A stretch of 64,000 nt of DNA from Halopseudomonas pachastrellae (GCF_900114765.1 NZ_FOUD01000002.1:1-64000), one strand, 5' to 3'. Positions 1 to 9,032 are shown, numbered from the stretch's first letter. The notes: generated by a model from the sequence alone, not told the origin. Program-made: numbers and translations.

Positions 1-100
1 CGTTGCTTAATTTGCTCTTGGTTCGGTGCTTGCCGTTGGGCTGCAGTATGGCCAGATCAAAAGTGCGCTTGGCGATATCGATGCCCACTACCAGTGTCAT
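1..100 (-). CDS. IS110-family transposase, N-terminal fragment (runs off the window)
   Basis: Only the first 33 codons lie in the window. The start is the ATG at 100-98, with a GGAGG ribosome site about 8 bases upstream. The peptide has VGIDIAK at residues 5-11, the opening strand of the RuvC-like DEDD domain of IS110/IS1111 transposases, with Asp8 as the first expected metal ligand. Family knowledge: these recombinases move circular intermediates and several are guided by a structured RNA made from the element's noncoding end. The rest of the gene, including the C-terminal serine-containing domain, is outside the window, so completeness and subgroup cannot be judged. Confidence 0.85.
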   Translation of the reverse strand, partial: MTLVVGIDIAKRTFDLAILQPNGKHRTKSKLSN

Positions 101-426
101 GAGATGTCCTCCATGCAGTCGTTTTGATGATCACGTCATCCCGTCCAACCTTGTGCAATGCGAGCTCTTGCGGCTCTAGATACCGTTCGGACTTAAGGGA
201 TGAAATGGAGGTGGCAGCCCAATCTACGCTGCAAGCTCAGCGGCTTAAGGGTGGACACGGCTTACCAGCCTCCCCCGAGGATCAGTCGGGAACTATGCCT
301 CCTTGGAGAGGCAGTAGTCGAGATACAAGGATGTCTGAGGAGCGTAGCGACGAGTTTTACGCTTCCCCGATAAATAGAGCAACGCAGCGAACCCGAAGGG
401 CCGCGTAGTCGGGTGCCCCGAGGATC
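101..426 (-). other. Noncoding 5' end of the IS110 element, candidate guide (bridge) RNA region
   Basis: No convincing gene lies between the transposase start and the aminotransferase gene ending at 560. On the minus strand the stretch shows short hairpins, for example GCCTC/GAGGC around 295-310 and GAGC/GCTC near 164-178. It also shows a direct repeat CTTAAGGG on the plus strand at 192-199 and 244-251. In the IS110 subgroup the noncoding end upstream of the transposase encodes the bridge RNA, so position and size fit. The exact element boundary was not located, and the RNA assignment is inference from family and position. Confidence 0.4.
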
Positions 427-458
427 GCTAAGGGGGCCGGGCAAGCGGCCCCCTTAGC
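427..458. terminator. Strong 12-bp hairpin between IS110 end and aminotransferase gene
   Basis: Perfect inverted repeat GCTAAGGGGGCC (427-438) and GGCCCCCTTAGC (447-458) with an 8-base loop. It lies about 100 bases beyond the stop of the leftward-reading catabolic operon and could end that transcript. No clear T-run follows on either strand. It could instead be a REP-like site or mark the IS boundary, since IS110 elements in pseudomonads are known to target palindromic repeats. Confidence 0.45.
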
Positions 459-559
459 TCGCCGTGAAGGCGAAAAGCTGATTCGACAACGGCACACTAC
501 TGAAAACGGCTAACCGGAATCTCCCCTAAGCGGTGACTACCCGACTTAGAACCCAGCCC

Positions 560-1765
560 CTAATCAAAATCCTGCTTCTCCATCCAAGGAATAATCCGCT
601 CAAACGCCCGCTCGATACTCTCCAGCGACGTCGAGTAACTGAGCCGCAGCGCGTTGCTGCAGCTGTTGCCAAACGTCTCGCCGGGAATGGTGCAAACACC
701 CGTTTCCTTCAATAGCCGCAGAGCTACGTTAGTCCCGTTAACCCCCTCCGGCAGCGCCGGGAACAGGTAGAAGGCACCCTCGGGTTTGTAGCCGGTCAGA
801 TGCGGCGTTTGCTCCACCAGTTCCACCAGCCGGTCGCGGCGGCGAGTGTACTCACTGAGCATTTCTTCAATAAAGGGGCCGCCGCTGCGCAGCGCCGCCA
901 CCCCGGCCCACTGGAATGGCGTATTGGCCACCGTGGTAGTGAACATGTGGTAACGCCGCAGCTTCTTGATCGCCGCTTGGCTGCCGATCAGCCAGCCGAT
1001 GCGCATGCCCGCCATGCTATAGGTCTTGGAGAAACTGCTGACCACCATGACGTGGTCCAGATCGCTGCAGCACGACAGTACCGACGGATATTCGCGGCCG
1101 TCATAGATCAGGTGGTCGTAGACCTCATCGCTGATCACATGAATGCCGCGATAGGCTGCTTCCTCCAGAATTGCCTCCAGCGTCTTGCGCGGATACAGCG
1201 TGCCGGTCGGGTTGCTGGGCGAGTTGAGCACAATCGCGTGGGTATGCGGCTCGATGGCGTCGATCACCTCCTGCGGGTCGAGCTGGTGGTGATTCTCGGC
1301 CCGCGTCGGTATCTCGGTCACCTCGCCGCCATTCATGCGAATCAGCGGCGCATACAGCATGAACGCCGGGTCCGGTACGATAAAGTGCCGCCCCGGCGCC
1401 GCCACGGCGGTAAGCGCGAGATAGATCGCCTCGGTCGCACCGGTGGTGATCATGATGTTGTCTGGGCTGAGCGGCCGCTGATAGCGCTCGCTGTAGTATT
1501 CAGCGAGCGATTCGAGCAGCTCGGGCATCCCGGCGTCCATGGTGTAGCCGGTCTGCCCGGCGCGCAGCGCCTCAACCGAGGCCTCAACCACTGTGTCCGG
1601 CGCGGGCAAATCCGGCTGACCAATGGACAGATGGATGACGTCGTTCATGGTGGACGCCAGATTGACCATCTTGCGGATACCCGGAATCGGAATGGTCAGC
1701 AGCGCCGGGTTCCAGATCGGATCTTCCGATTCGTACAGGTCAATGTCGGAGCTTCCCAGTGGCAT
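560..1765 (-). CDS. Class I/II PLP-dependent aminotransferase (aspartate aminotransferase-like)
   Basis: 401 residues, a normal length for fold-type I aminotransferases. Visible landmarks are NSPSNPTG (181-188, cofactor and substrate-binding Asn185), SDEVY (212-216, Asp213 contacting the pyridine nitrogen) and SSFSKTYSMAGMRIGW, where Lys247 would form the Schiff base. It transfers an amino group between an amino acid and a 2-oxoacid in the cytosol; the substrate cannot be read from sequence. The start ATG has AGGAG 7 bases upstream. It is the last gene of a six-gene operon, 4 bases after the amidase stop. Confidence 0.9.
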   Translation of the reverse strand: MPLGSSDIDLYESEDPIWNPALLTIPIPGIRKMVNLASTMNDVIHLSIGQPDLPAPDTVVEASVEALRAGQTGYTMDAGMPELLESLAEYYSERYQRPLSPDNIMITTGATEAIYLALTAVAAPGRHFIVPDPAFMLYAPLIRMNGGEVTEIPTRAENHHQLDPQEVIDAIEPHTHAIVLNSPSNPTGTLYPRKTLEAILEEAAYRGIHVISDEVYDHLIYDGREYPSVLSCCSDLDHVMVVSSFSKTYSMAGMRIGWLIGSQAAIKKLRRYHMFTTTVANTPFQWAGVAALRSGGPFIEEMLSEYTRRRDRLVELVEQTPHLTGYKPEGAFYLFPALPEGVNGTNVALRLLKETGVCTIPGETFGNSCSNALRLSYSTSLESIERAFERIIPWMEKQDFD

Positions 1766-1769
1766 GGCC

Positions 1770-3188
1770 TTACTCCTGTGCAGCGGTGAACAGGGCCGGA
1801 CGGCGACCGGTCAGCGGCGCCGCCTGCTGATAGGCATGGCCTGCGCGCATCACTACAGCATCGTTAAAGCGCGCACCCACCAGCTGCAGGCCAATCGGCA
1901 GCCCCTTGCTGTCAAAGCCGCAGGGCACGGACAGCCCCGGTTGCCCGGTCATGTTGAAGGGATAGGTAAAGGGCGTCCAGGTCGGCCAGCGGGTGCTGGG
2001 CCAGTCCTCCGGCACTTCACGCCCGGTCTTGAAAGCGGTCAGCGGCAGAGTCGGCGTGAGCAGCAGGTCGTACTTCTGGTGGAACGCCGCCATACGCTCG
2101 CGCAGCGCCATGGACTCGTTCATCGCGCCCATGTAATCGAGCATGCTCAGGCGCGCCGCCTTCTCCGAGACCTTGATCAACTCAGGGTCCATCAGCGCGC
2201 GTTTTTTGGGTCCGAGATCGCGAATGGCATTGGCTGCGCCGCCGTAAAACAGATGACCAAAGGCGGCCAACGGATCACTGAAACCGGGGTCTACCCGCAC
2301 CACCTCGGCGCCCAGGTCGGCGAACACCTTGGCTGCCTCGGCTACCGCCGCCTCTACTTCAGGGTCCACATCCACGTAGCCGAGATTCGGGCTGTAGGCG
2401 ATCTTCAGCCCCTTCACGCCGCCGCGCAGTTCGGCAAGATAATCGATATTGCGCCGGGGCACTGCGTTGGTGTCGCGATGATCGGCCTCGCTCAGCACGT
2501 TCATCATCAGCGCGCAGTCTTCCACGGTCCAGGTCATCGGGCCGGCATGGGCCAGCGTGCCGAACGGGCTGGAGGGCCAGTGCGGCACCTCGCCAAAGGA
2601 GGGCTTGAGCCCAACGATGCCGCAGAAGGCAGCGGGGATGCGAATGGACCCGCCGGCGTCGGTGCCCAGCGCCATCGGCGCCATGCCCAAAGCGACTGCC
2701 ACACCGCTACCGCCGCTCGAGCCGCCCGAGGTTTTCTCTGGATTCCAGGGGTTGTTGGTCACGCCATCGACCGGGTTGTCGGTCACGCCCTTCCAACCCA
2801 GTTCGGGTGTGGTGGTCTTGCCGATGGGCACGTAGCCGTGACGCGCTAAGGCTGCGGTGCACGCGCCGGTCTTGCCCAGCGTGCTCTGCGGGTCAACCGT
2901 GTGCGAGCCTTTAAGGGTTGGCCACATGGGAGTGAGAAAGACATCCTTGACCGCCACCGGTACGCCATCAAGCAACCCCTGCGGCGTGCCAGCGCTATAA
3001 CGCTGCTCCGACTCGCGCGCCAGCGCCAGGCTGGTCTCGCGATCCACCAGACAGAAGCCATTGGTATGGCTATCTACCCGTTCGATCTGGTCCAGCATGG
3101 CGCTGGCCACGTCGACTGGCGAGAGCTGACGGTCGGAAAAATGTGCCCGCAACTGCATCGCCGTCATTGCCAGAATTTCGTCGGACAT
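1770..3188 (-). CDS. Amidase of the amidase-signature family
   Basis: 472 residues. The amidase signature is clear: catalytic Lys81 in VAVKDVF, the glycine/serine-rich segment GGSSGGSG with cis-Ser157, and nucleophile Ser181 in DAGGSIRIP. The family hydrolyses carboxamides to acid plus ammonia and includes GatA. The operon context, with two aminotransferases and two dehydrogenases and no gatB/gatC, argues for a catabolic amidase rather than the tRNA amidotransferase subunit. The ATG start is preceded by GAGGAG. The substrate is unknown. Confidence 0.9.
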   Translation of the reverse strand: MSDEILAMTAMQLRAHFSDRQLSPVDVASAMLDQIERVDSHTNGFCLVDRETSLALARESEQRYSAGTPQGLLDGVPVAVKDVFLTPMWPTLKGSHTVDPQSTLGKTGACTAALARHGYVPIGKTTTPELGWKGVTDNPVDGVTNNPWNPEKTSGGSSGGSGVAVALGMAPMALGTDAGGSIRIPAAFCGIVGLKPSFGEVPHWPSSPFGTLAHAGPMTWTVEDCALMMNVLSEADHRDTNAVPRRNIDYLAELRGGVKGLKIAYSPNLGYVDVDPEVEAAVAEAAKVFADLGAEVVRVDPGFSDPLAAFGHLFYGGAANAIRDLGPKKRALMDPELIKVSEKAARLSMLDYMGAMNESMALRERMAAFHQKYDLLLTPTLPLTAFKTGREVPEDWPSTRWPTWTPFTYPFNMTGQPGLSVPCGFDSKGLPIGLQLVGARFNDAVVMRAGHAYQQAAPLTGRRPALFTAAQE

Positions 3189-3238
3189 AATCGTCTCCTC
3201 AGTGCCAGAGTGCCCGGGCTGCTTCTCGTTTCCGGGCG

Positions 3239-4186
3239 CTATTTCCCCCTGTTCACACGGTTGTGCAGGGGCTCATCGGCCAGCCAGCGGTGCAGATTGG
3301 CCATGAACTGCTCACCCAGCGCGCGGCGCCAGCCGATAAAATCACCGGCCATGTGCGCCGACAGCATCACGTTAGGCATATCCCAGAGCGCATGCCCGGC
3401 GGGCAGCGGCTCGGGGTCAACAACATCCAGTACCGCAGCGCCGAGCTGACGCTGCTGTAAGGCATCGACCAGGTCGTCGGTAACCACAATCGCGCCACGG
3501 CCGACATTCACCAGCAGCGCGTCGCGCCGCATCAGCGCCAGGCGATCACGGTTAATCAGCCCGCGTGTGCCCTCAGTCAGCGGTGCGGTGATGATCACCA
3601 CATCCGCCTCGGGCAGCACTGCGTCCAGCTGGTCGTTGGCCAGCACCCGGGTAAAGTGCGGCGCCTCGCGCGCCGTGCGGGCGATGCCGGTCACCTCGAT
3701 ATCCAGTGCCGCCAGCAGCCTCGCCACTTCGCTGCCGATTGAGCCAGCACCAATAACCAGCGCATGCTGACGCGCGGCCAGCGCGGTTTCGCGGTGCTGC
3801 CACTGATGCTGGCGCTGCAGCCGCAGGTTGCCGAGGCTGTCCTTGGCGTGCATCAGCACCGCGCCCAGCACATACTCAGCAATCCCTAAGTCAAATACTC
3901 CGCGCGCGTTGGTGAGCAACACATCGCTGTCCCATAGCGCGGGGAACATCAGCGCATCGACTCCGGCGCTGGTAGCATGCACCCAGCGGATGCTGTGCTC
4001 GGCTGGCCAGCAGCCTTCGAGCAAGCCGGTGCGAAAGTCGGTCACCACCAGCACATCGGTCTGCGGCAGGTGCTCGCGCAGATCCGCCTCATCGCTGACA
4101 GTGCGCAGCTCAACCGTGGTGGGCAAGTCATCAAGCCCCGGCAAGGGCTCCTCACCGTGGGCGACCAGTACCAGAATCCGTGTCAC
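3239..4186 (-). CDS. D-2-hydroxyacid dehydrogenase, NAD(P)-dependent
   Basis: 315 residues. Rossmann fingerprint GAGSIG sits at about 146-151. Catalytic residues typical of the family are Arg230 (NVGRGA), Glu259 (DVVDPEP) and His278 (SAHMAGD). The enzyme interconverts a D-2-hydroxyacid and a 2-oxoacid. Translation starts at GTG, overlapping the stop of the upstream class III aminotransferase as GTGA, which points to coupled translation. In this operon it could act on the 2-oxo or hydroxy product of the neighbouring transaminases; that is inference. Confidence 0.88.
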   Translation of the reverse strand: MTRILVLVAHGEEPLPGLDDLPTTVELRTVSDEADLREHLPQTDVLVVTDFRTGLLEGCWPAEHSIRWVHATSAGVDALMFPALWDSDVLLTNARGVFDLGIAEYVLGAVLMHAKDSLGNLRLQRQHQWQHRETALAARQHALVIGAGSIGSEVARLLAALDIEVTGIARTAREAPHFTRVLANDQLDAVLPEADVVIITAPLTEGTRGLINRDRLALMRRDALLVNVGRGAIVVTDDLVDALQQRQLGAAVLDVVDPEPLPAGHALWDMPNVMLSAHMAGDFIGWRRALGEQFMANLHRWLADEPLHNRVNRGK

Positions 4187-5442
4187 GCAGCCACCTGCTG
4201 CGCCGCACGGGCAAAGCGAGCTACCGCTTCGTCAATTTCGGCGCTACTGACCGTCAGCGGCGGCAACCAGCGGACGATTTGCCCCTCGGTACCGCAGCGC
4301 AGTAGCAGCAAGCCTTCGGCCTCCGCGGCGCTGGTCAGACGTGCCGCCAGATCGCCACGCGGCGTGCGGTGATCGTCGGCGATCTCCATGCCTTGCATCA
4401 GCCCCTTGCCGCGCAAGGTATCGATCAACGGGAAGCGCTGTTGCAGTTCATGCAAGCGCTTGCCAAGCAGCTCGCCTTGCTGCGCAGCGTTGTCGACCAG
4501 TTGTTCCTTATCGATGACTTCGAGCGTTGCCAAGGCAGCGGCGCAGGCCACCGCGTTAGCGCCATAGGTGCCGCCTTGAGAGCCTGCCAACCCCTTGCTC
4601 ATCAGCGATTCCGAGGCGGCAATGGCCGACAGCGGAAAGCCACTGGCCAGCCCCTTGGCGGTGATCACGATATCCGGCGTAACGTCAAAATGGTTGTGGC
4701 TCCAGAAGCGTCCGGTGCGGCCGTAACCGGCCTGAATTTCGTCGCAGATCAGCAAGATGCCATGCTGCCGGCAGCGCTCGGCCAGCCCCTGCATAAAGGC
4801 AGTGTTGGCCGGGTAGTAGCCGAACTCGCCCTGCACCGGCTCAATCAACATGGCGGCGGTATCACTGGGCGCGGTGCGGGTCTTGAGAATGTGGTCAAGC
4901 TCGCGCAGGGCAAACTCGGTGGCCTGCTCCTCGCTCCAGCCGTAGCGGTAGGCATGCGGAAAGGGCGACACCTCAACCCCGGCCATCATCGGGTGAAAAC
5001 CGGTCCGCACCTTGGTGCCGGAGGTGGTAAGGGAGGCGGCCGCCATGGTGCGGCCATGAAAGCCCCCGTCAAAGACGATGATGTTGGCCCGCCCGGTGGC
5101 CTGCCGTGCCAAGCGCAGGGCCGCTTCTACCGACTCGGAGCCGGAATTGGCGAAGGCCACCGAGTCGATGCCCTCGGGCATACGTTCGGCCAACGCATCT
5201 GTCAGCTCCAGCATGGGCCGGTGAGCTACCGTGGTGTACTGGGCGTGAATGACGCGGCCAACCTGCTCTTGGGCGGCGGCGACCACGGTGGGGTGGCAAT
5301 GGCCGGTGCTGGTCACACCGATGCCTGAGGTGAAGTCCAGATAGCGCCGACCGTCGGTATCAACCAGCCAGCTGCCTTCGCCGTGATCGACACAGACCTG
5401 GCTGGCCTGCTTGAGCAGCGGTGACAAATGGTGCATAGCCAT
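4183..5442 (-). CDS. Class III aminotransferase (4-aminobutyrate/ornithine aminotransferase type)
   Basis: 419 residues. The class III pattern LLICDEIQAGYGRTGRF is at about 230-246, with Asp234 for the cofactor, and TAKGLASGFPL carries the Schiff-base Lys263. Such enzymes usually transaminate omega-amino acids or diamines, giving semialdehydes. The aldehyde dehydrogenase two genes upstream would then oxidise the semialdehyde. A second ATG two codons in (5436) has better spacing to the AGGAG site and may be the true start. Its 3' end overlaps the next gene by 4 bases. Confidence 0.9.
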   Translation of the reverse strand: MAMHHLSPLLKQASQVCVDHGEGSWLVDTDGRRYLDFTSGIGVTSTGHCHPTVVAAAQEQVGRVIHAQYTTVAHRPMLELTDALAERMPEGIDSVAFANSGSESVEAALRLARQATGRANIIVFDGGFHGRTMAAASLTTSGTKVRTGFHPMMAGVEVSPFPHAYRYGWSEEQATEFALRELDHILKTRTAPSDTAAMLIEPVQGEFGYYPANTAFMQGLAERCRQHGILLICDEIQAGYGRTGRFWSHNHFDVTPDIVITAKGLASGFPLSAIAASESLMSKGLAGSQGGTYGANAVACAAALATLEVIDKEQLVDNAAQQGELLGKRLHELQQRFPLIDTLRGKGLMQGMEIADDHRTPRGDLAARLTSAAEAEGLLLLRCGTEGQIVRWLPPLTVSSAEIDEAVARFARAAQQVAA

Positions 5443-5523
5443 CTCTCCTGTCCTTTCGGCGGGCCGAAGCCCGAGTCTGATCGGCCAGCGACACGCAGAG
5501 CGTGTCCTGACACGCGAGCGGGA

Positions 5524-6654
5524 TCAGTGCAGCGCGGCGATCACGCCAGCAGTCACATCCCGACAGGTCCGCCGTTGGCCAGCTGTGGTCGCCAGATCCT
5601 TGGCAACCGCTTGGCGCAGGCGTTCGGCAGCCTGTGCGCAGCCCACCCAGTCCAGCATCAGGGCTGTGGTGAGCAGCATGGCAGCAGGGTTTGCAAGCCC
5701 CTGGCCGGCGATATCCGGCGCGCTGCCATGTGTGGGTTCGAACAGCGCGGGCATGGCGCGGCTGTCCGGGTTGATATTGCAAGACGGCGCCAGCCCCAGT
5801 CCACCCGAGAGCACGGCGGCCAGATCCGTCAGAATGTCTCCATGCAAGTTGCTCGCCACCACCACGTCGAAGGTCCAGGGGCACTGCACAAACTTCATGC
5901 AAGCCGCATCGACCAGCTCATGGTGCACGCCTATTTCCGGGAATTCGGCGGCAATCTCGGCAAACACCTCGGTGTACATATCGCCCCAGTAGGGCTGAGC
6001 GTTGCGCTTGGTAATCAGGCATACCTGTGCACCAGCACGGCCCTTGTCTGCGCAGTGAAAGTGCCGCGCATCGGCACCCCGCGCCTCCAGCCGCTCACGG
6101 GCGCGGACAAAAGCATGGCGTATCAGCCGCTCGGTGGCGCGCCGGGTAAACACCTCCAGCTGGGTGGCCACTTCATCGGCCGTGCCCCGGTGCAGGCGAC
6201 CGCCCTGATTAACGTACTCGCCCTCGCTGTTTTCGCGAATCACCAGCATGTCGACCTCGGCGGCGCGCTCATCGGCCAGATACTGAGGCGCGCCGGGCAG
6301 CAGCCGCGCGGGCCGCTCACAGGCCCACAGCCCCAGGCCCTTGCGAAACTGCAGCAGCGGCGACAGCGAAACACTGTCAGGCAGGCAGTAGCGGTTTGCA
6401 TCGCTGAGCGGGCCGGGGTCGCCCAGCGCGCCCATCAGCAGCGCGTCGTAGGCTTGCACCTGGGTCATGGCATCGGCCGGCATCATCTCGCCATGCCGCC
6501 GGTGCCAGTCGGTCGAGGGCCACTCCAGCCAATCCCAGGTCAGGCCCAATGGCGTTTGCTTATCCAGCGCCTGCAGCACCTCGGCAGCGGCGGCCATCAC
6601 CTCCTGGCCGATGCCGTCGCCGGGCATCAGGGCGATGCGCCGTGGCTCAGCCAT
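5524..6654 (-). CDS. Isocitrate/isopropylmalate/tartrate dehydrogenase-family protein
   Basis: 376 residues. The N-terminal MPGDGIGQEV and the segment around SNLHGDILTDLAA (metal-binding aspartates) mark the beta-decarboxylating dehydrogenase family, which oxidises a malate-type 2-hydroxyacid and often decarboxylates it using NAD and Mg or Mn. A gene set without leuC/leuD and with aminotransferases argues against leucine synthesis and for a catabolic member such as a tartrate or D-malate type. It starts 3 bases after the aldehyde dehydrogenase stop with a weak ribosome site, suggesting coupled translation. Confidence 0.82.
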   Translation of the reverse strand: MAEPRRIALMPGDGIGQEVMAAAAEVLQALDKQTPLGLTWDWLEWPSTDWHRRHGEMMPADAMTQVQAYDALLMGALGDPGPLSDANRYCLPDSVSLSPLLQFRKGLGLWACERPARLLPGAPQYLADERAAEVDMLVIRENSEGEYVNQGGRLHRGTADEVATQLEVFTRRATERLIRHAFVRARERLEARGADARHFHCADKGRAGAQVCLITKRNAQPYWGDMYTEVFAEIAAEFPEIGVHHELVDAACMKFVQCPWTFDVVVASNLHGDILTDLAAVLSGGLGLAPSCNINPDSRAMPALFEPTHGSAPDIAGQGLANPAAMLLTTALMLDWVGCAQAAERLRQAVAKDLATTAGQRRTCRDVTAGVIAALH

Positions 6655-6657
6655 AGC

Positions 6658-8121
6658 TTATTCCCCACCCATGCACAGGTACTTGATTTCGGTGTACTCA
6701 TCCAGCCCGTGACGTGAGCCCTCGCGGCCCAGACCGCTGGCCTTGACCCCGCCGAAGGGGGCGGCCGCATTGGAGACGGCACCTTCGTTGACGCCGATAA
6801 TGCCGGCTTCCAGCGCATCGGCAACGCGCCAGACGCGGTGAATGTTGGTGCTGTAGAAGTAGGCGGCCAGCCCATAGGGCGTGTCGTTGGCCAGCTCGAT
6901 GGCCTGCTCCTCACTGTCGAAGCGAATTACCGCCGCCAACGGACCGAAGGTTTCATCAGCGCACACCTGCATGTCCGGGGTCACGCCGGTTACCAACACC
7001 GGCTCCACGTAGTTGCCTTTGGCCTCGCCCGGTGAGGCGCCGGCAACATGCTTGGCACCCTTGGCCAACGCATCGTCAAAGTGCTCCTGCACCTTTTGCA
7101 CTGCTGCCCGGTTGATCAGCGCAGACTGGGTTACGCCCTCTTCAAAGCCATCACCCAACTTGAGCTTGCCCATGGCCTCGGCCAGCTTCTCGACAAAGCG
7201 GTCATGCACGCCGCTCTGCACCAGAAAACGGTTGGCGCACACGCAGGTCTGCCCGGTATTGCGGAACTTGCTGACCATGGCACCTTCCACTGCGCGGTCC
7301 AGATCAGCATCATCAAAGACGATAAAAGGCGCGTTGCCACCCAGCTCCAGCGACACCTTTTGCACATGCTCGGCGCATTGAGCCATCAGCTGACTGCCGA
7401 CGCTGGTCGAGCCGGTAAAGCTCAGTTTGCGCACCGTCTCGCTGCTGGTCAGCACATCACTGATCAGAGACGCCTTGCCGGTGACCACATTGAACACACC
7501 CGCCGGAATCCCCGCCTCTTCGGCCAGTACGCCCAGCGCCAGCGCGGTAAAGGGGGTGGCGCTGGCGGGTTTGACAATCATTGAGCAGCCGGCTGCCAGC
7601 GCGGCGCCAGCCTTGCGCGTAATCATCGCGGCCGGAAAATTCCAGGGGGTAATGGCGGCCGTCACCCCAATTGGCTGACGGGTCACCACAATATGCTGCC
7701 CGGGCTTGGCACCGGGAATGGTCTCGCCGTAAACCCGGCGTGCTTCCTCGGCAAACCAGCGGATAAAGGAGGCGGCGTAATCCACCTCACCGCGTGATTC
7801 GACCAGCGGCTTGCCCTGCTCCAACGTCATCAGGCTGGCAATGTCCTCGCGGTGCTTGAGCATCAGGTCGTACCAGCGCATCAGCAGATCGGCGCGCTCC
7901 AGCGCGGTGGTCTTGCGCCAGCTGGCATAGGCCTTGTCGGCCTGGGCAATGCAATCATTAAGCTGAGCTTCGCTCAGGCTGGGCACGCTGCCGATGATCT
8001 CGCCGCTGGCCGGGTTATCCACCTCGATGGAGGCGCCATCGCTGGCGTCGATCCAGCTACCAGCAACCAGACATTGCTGGCGAAACAGGCGGGGTTCGGC
8101 AAGACGGGACGGTGCAGACAT
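6658..8121 (-). CDS. NAD(P)-dependent succinate-semialdehyde-type aldehyde dehydrogenase
   Basis: 487 residues, standard for the GabD-like branch. Active-site residues are Asn161 (TPWNFP), Glu259 (LELGGN) and Cys293 (NTGQTCVC); FTGSTSVG at 235-242 is the cofactor turn. It oxidises an aldehyde, probably a semialdehyde made by the class III aminotransferase downstream, to the acid. It is the first gene of the operon, with a good GGAGG site before its ATG. GabD is the best guess, but the surrounding genes do not match a simple 4-aminobutyrate operon, so no symbol is given. Confidence 0.88.
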   Translation of the reverse strand: MSAPSRLAEPRLFRQQCLVAGSWIDASDGASIEVDNPASGEIIGSVPSLSEAQLNDCIAQADKAYASWRKTTALERADLLMRWYDLMLKHREDIASLMTLEQGKPLVESRGEVDYAASFIRWFAEEARRVYGETIPGAKPGQHIVVTRQPIGVTAAITPWNFPAAMITRKAGAALAAGCSMIVKPASATPFTALALGVLAEEAGIPAGVFNVVTGKASLISDVLTSSETVRKLSFTGSTSVGSQLMAQCAEHVQKVSLELGGNAPFIVFDDADLDRAVEGAMVSKFRNTGQTCVCANRFLVQSGVHDRFVEKLAEAMGKLKLGDGFEEGVTQSALINRAAVQKVQEHFDDALAKGAKHVAGASPGEAKGNYVEPVLVTGVTPDMQVCADETFGPLAAVIRFDSEEQAIELANDTPYGLAAYFYSTNIHRVWRVADALEAGIIGVNEGAVSNAAAPFGGVKASGLGREGSRHGLDEYTEIKYLCMGGE

Positions 8122-8424
8122 AGCGGCCTCCTAGGGCAAGACGATCTAGGAGCAGGACGGCCCTGCTCAACTGAAAAACGATACGCAGCGCTCTGCGCAA
8201 AAGACGCCCCGCGAGCGGCGTGGCGAAGATATAACCGGCAGGGCACTGTTTCAGTCGACCGCGCTCCGGTCAGCGTGTTCCCCCCACGGTCAGCACCCTC
8301 CTCCACAGGGTAGGCAGGATAAACAGCAGACGCAAACAGCCAGCGGGGTTTGAACCAGAGCCGGTTTGGCGGGTCGACGTAGAAGCAGTATCACCCTGCC
8401 AAACACGCAAATAAGGAGCACCCC
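8122..8424. other. Divergent intergenic region (operon promoter and DUF4399 promoter)
   Basis: About 300 bases between the minus-strand catabolic operon and the plus-strand DUF4399 gene. I see ribosome sites at both edges (GGAGG for the dehydrogenase, AAGGAG for the DUF4399 gene) but no convincing gene and no clear sigma-70 boxes or operator. Promoters for both units must lie here by position. Confidence 0.5.
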
Positions 8425-8847
8425 ATGCAACGGATCACCCACACTCTCGCCGGCCTGCTGCTGGCCGGCAGCGCCAGCCTCGCCTTTGCCCAAACCGCCG
8501 CCCCCGAAGACGCCAAGGTGTTTTTCATTTCCCCCAGCGACGGCGCGACCGTCAGCTCCCCGGTCACCGTGCAGTTTGGCCTTGAGGGCATGGGCGTGGC
8601 GCCAGCAGGGGTTGAGCGCGAAGCCACCGGCCACCACCACCTGCTGATCGACACCGACACCCTGCCGCCGGCAGGCCAACCCATTCCTGCCGACGACAAC
8701 CACGTGCACTTTGGTGGCGGCCAAACCCAGACCAGCCTCGATTTGCCGCCGGGCGAGCATACGCTGCAGCTGATTGTTGGCGATCATCATCACATTCCGC
8801 TGTCCCCCTCAGTGACCTCCGAGCAGATCACCATCACCGTCGAGTAA
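8425..8847 (+). CDS. Exported DUF4399 protein
   Basis: 140 residues. A signal peptide of about 22 residues ends at AFA, so the protein should be periplasmic. The mature part is one Ig-like DUF4399 domain: it opens with an FISPSDGATVSSPVTV strand pattern and carries GHHHLLID, a DNHVHFGGGQT stretch and GDHHHIPL. The clusters of His could bind metal, but the function of the family is unknown. It is a single-gene unit followed by a strong terminator. Confidence 0.85.
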   Translation: MQRITHTLAGLLLAGSASLAFAQTAAPEDAKVFFISPSDGATVSSPVTVQFGLEGMGVAPAGVEREATGHHHLLIDTDTLPPAGQPIPADDNHVHFGGGQTQTSLDLPPGEHTLQLIVGDHHHIPLSPSVTSEQITITVE

Positions 8848-8859
8848 TCCCACTCGCAA

Positions 8860-8891
8860 CGCTCGCCCTGAACCACCGTTCGGGGCGAGCG
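8860..8891 (+). terminator. Rho-independent terminator after the DUF4399 gene
   Basis: Stem CGCTCGCCC with GGGCGAGCG, extended inward by GAAC/GTTC around a CACC loop, followed by CTCGTTT. It starts 13 bases after the stop codon. Confidence 0.75.
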
Positions 8892-9032
8892 CTCGTTTAA
8901 GCCGCTATCAAGGCACTGCACTTCATTGCACGCGGCCCGCAGTAAGTTTGCGATACACAGCCAGCTTGGTGCGGAACTGCAACGCCGGTTTGCGGCCTAA
9001 TCGCTCAGATACCATCGCAAGGAATTCGCACC

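Noticed and set aside
124-408. Open frame of 94 codons in the IS110 upstream region
   Set aside because: Composition and lack of a ribosome site or recognisable motif; it lies in the hairpin-rich noncoding end of the element, antisense to the transposase direction.
800-7584. Long open frames on the plus strand opposite the catabolic operon
   Set aside because: They mirror the high-GC codon structure of clear enzyme genes on the minus strand and show no domain of their own. The same applies to antisense frames over opgG, rimM/trmD, thrC, hom, xerD, ffh, purT and purL.
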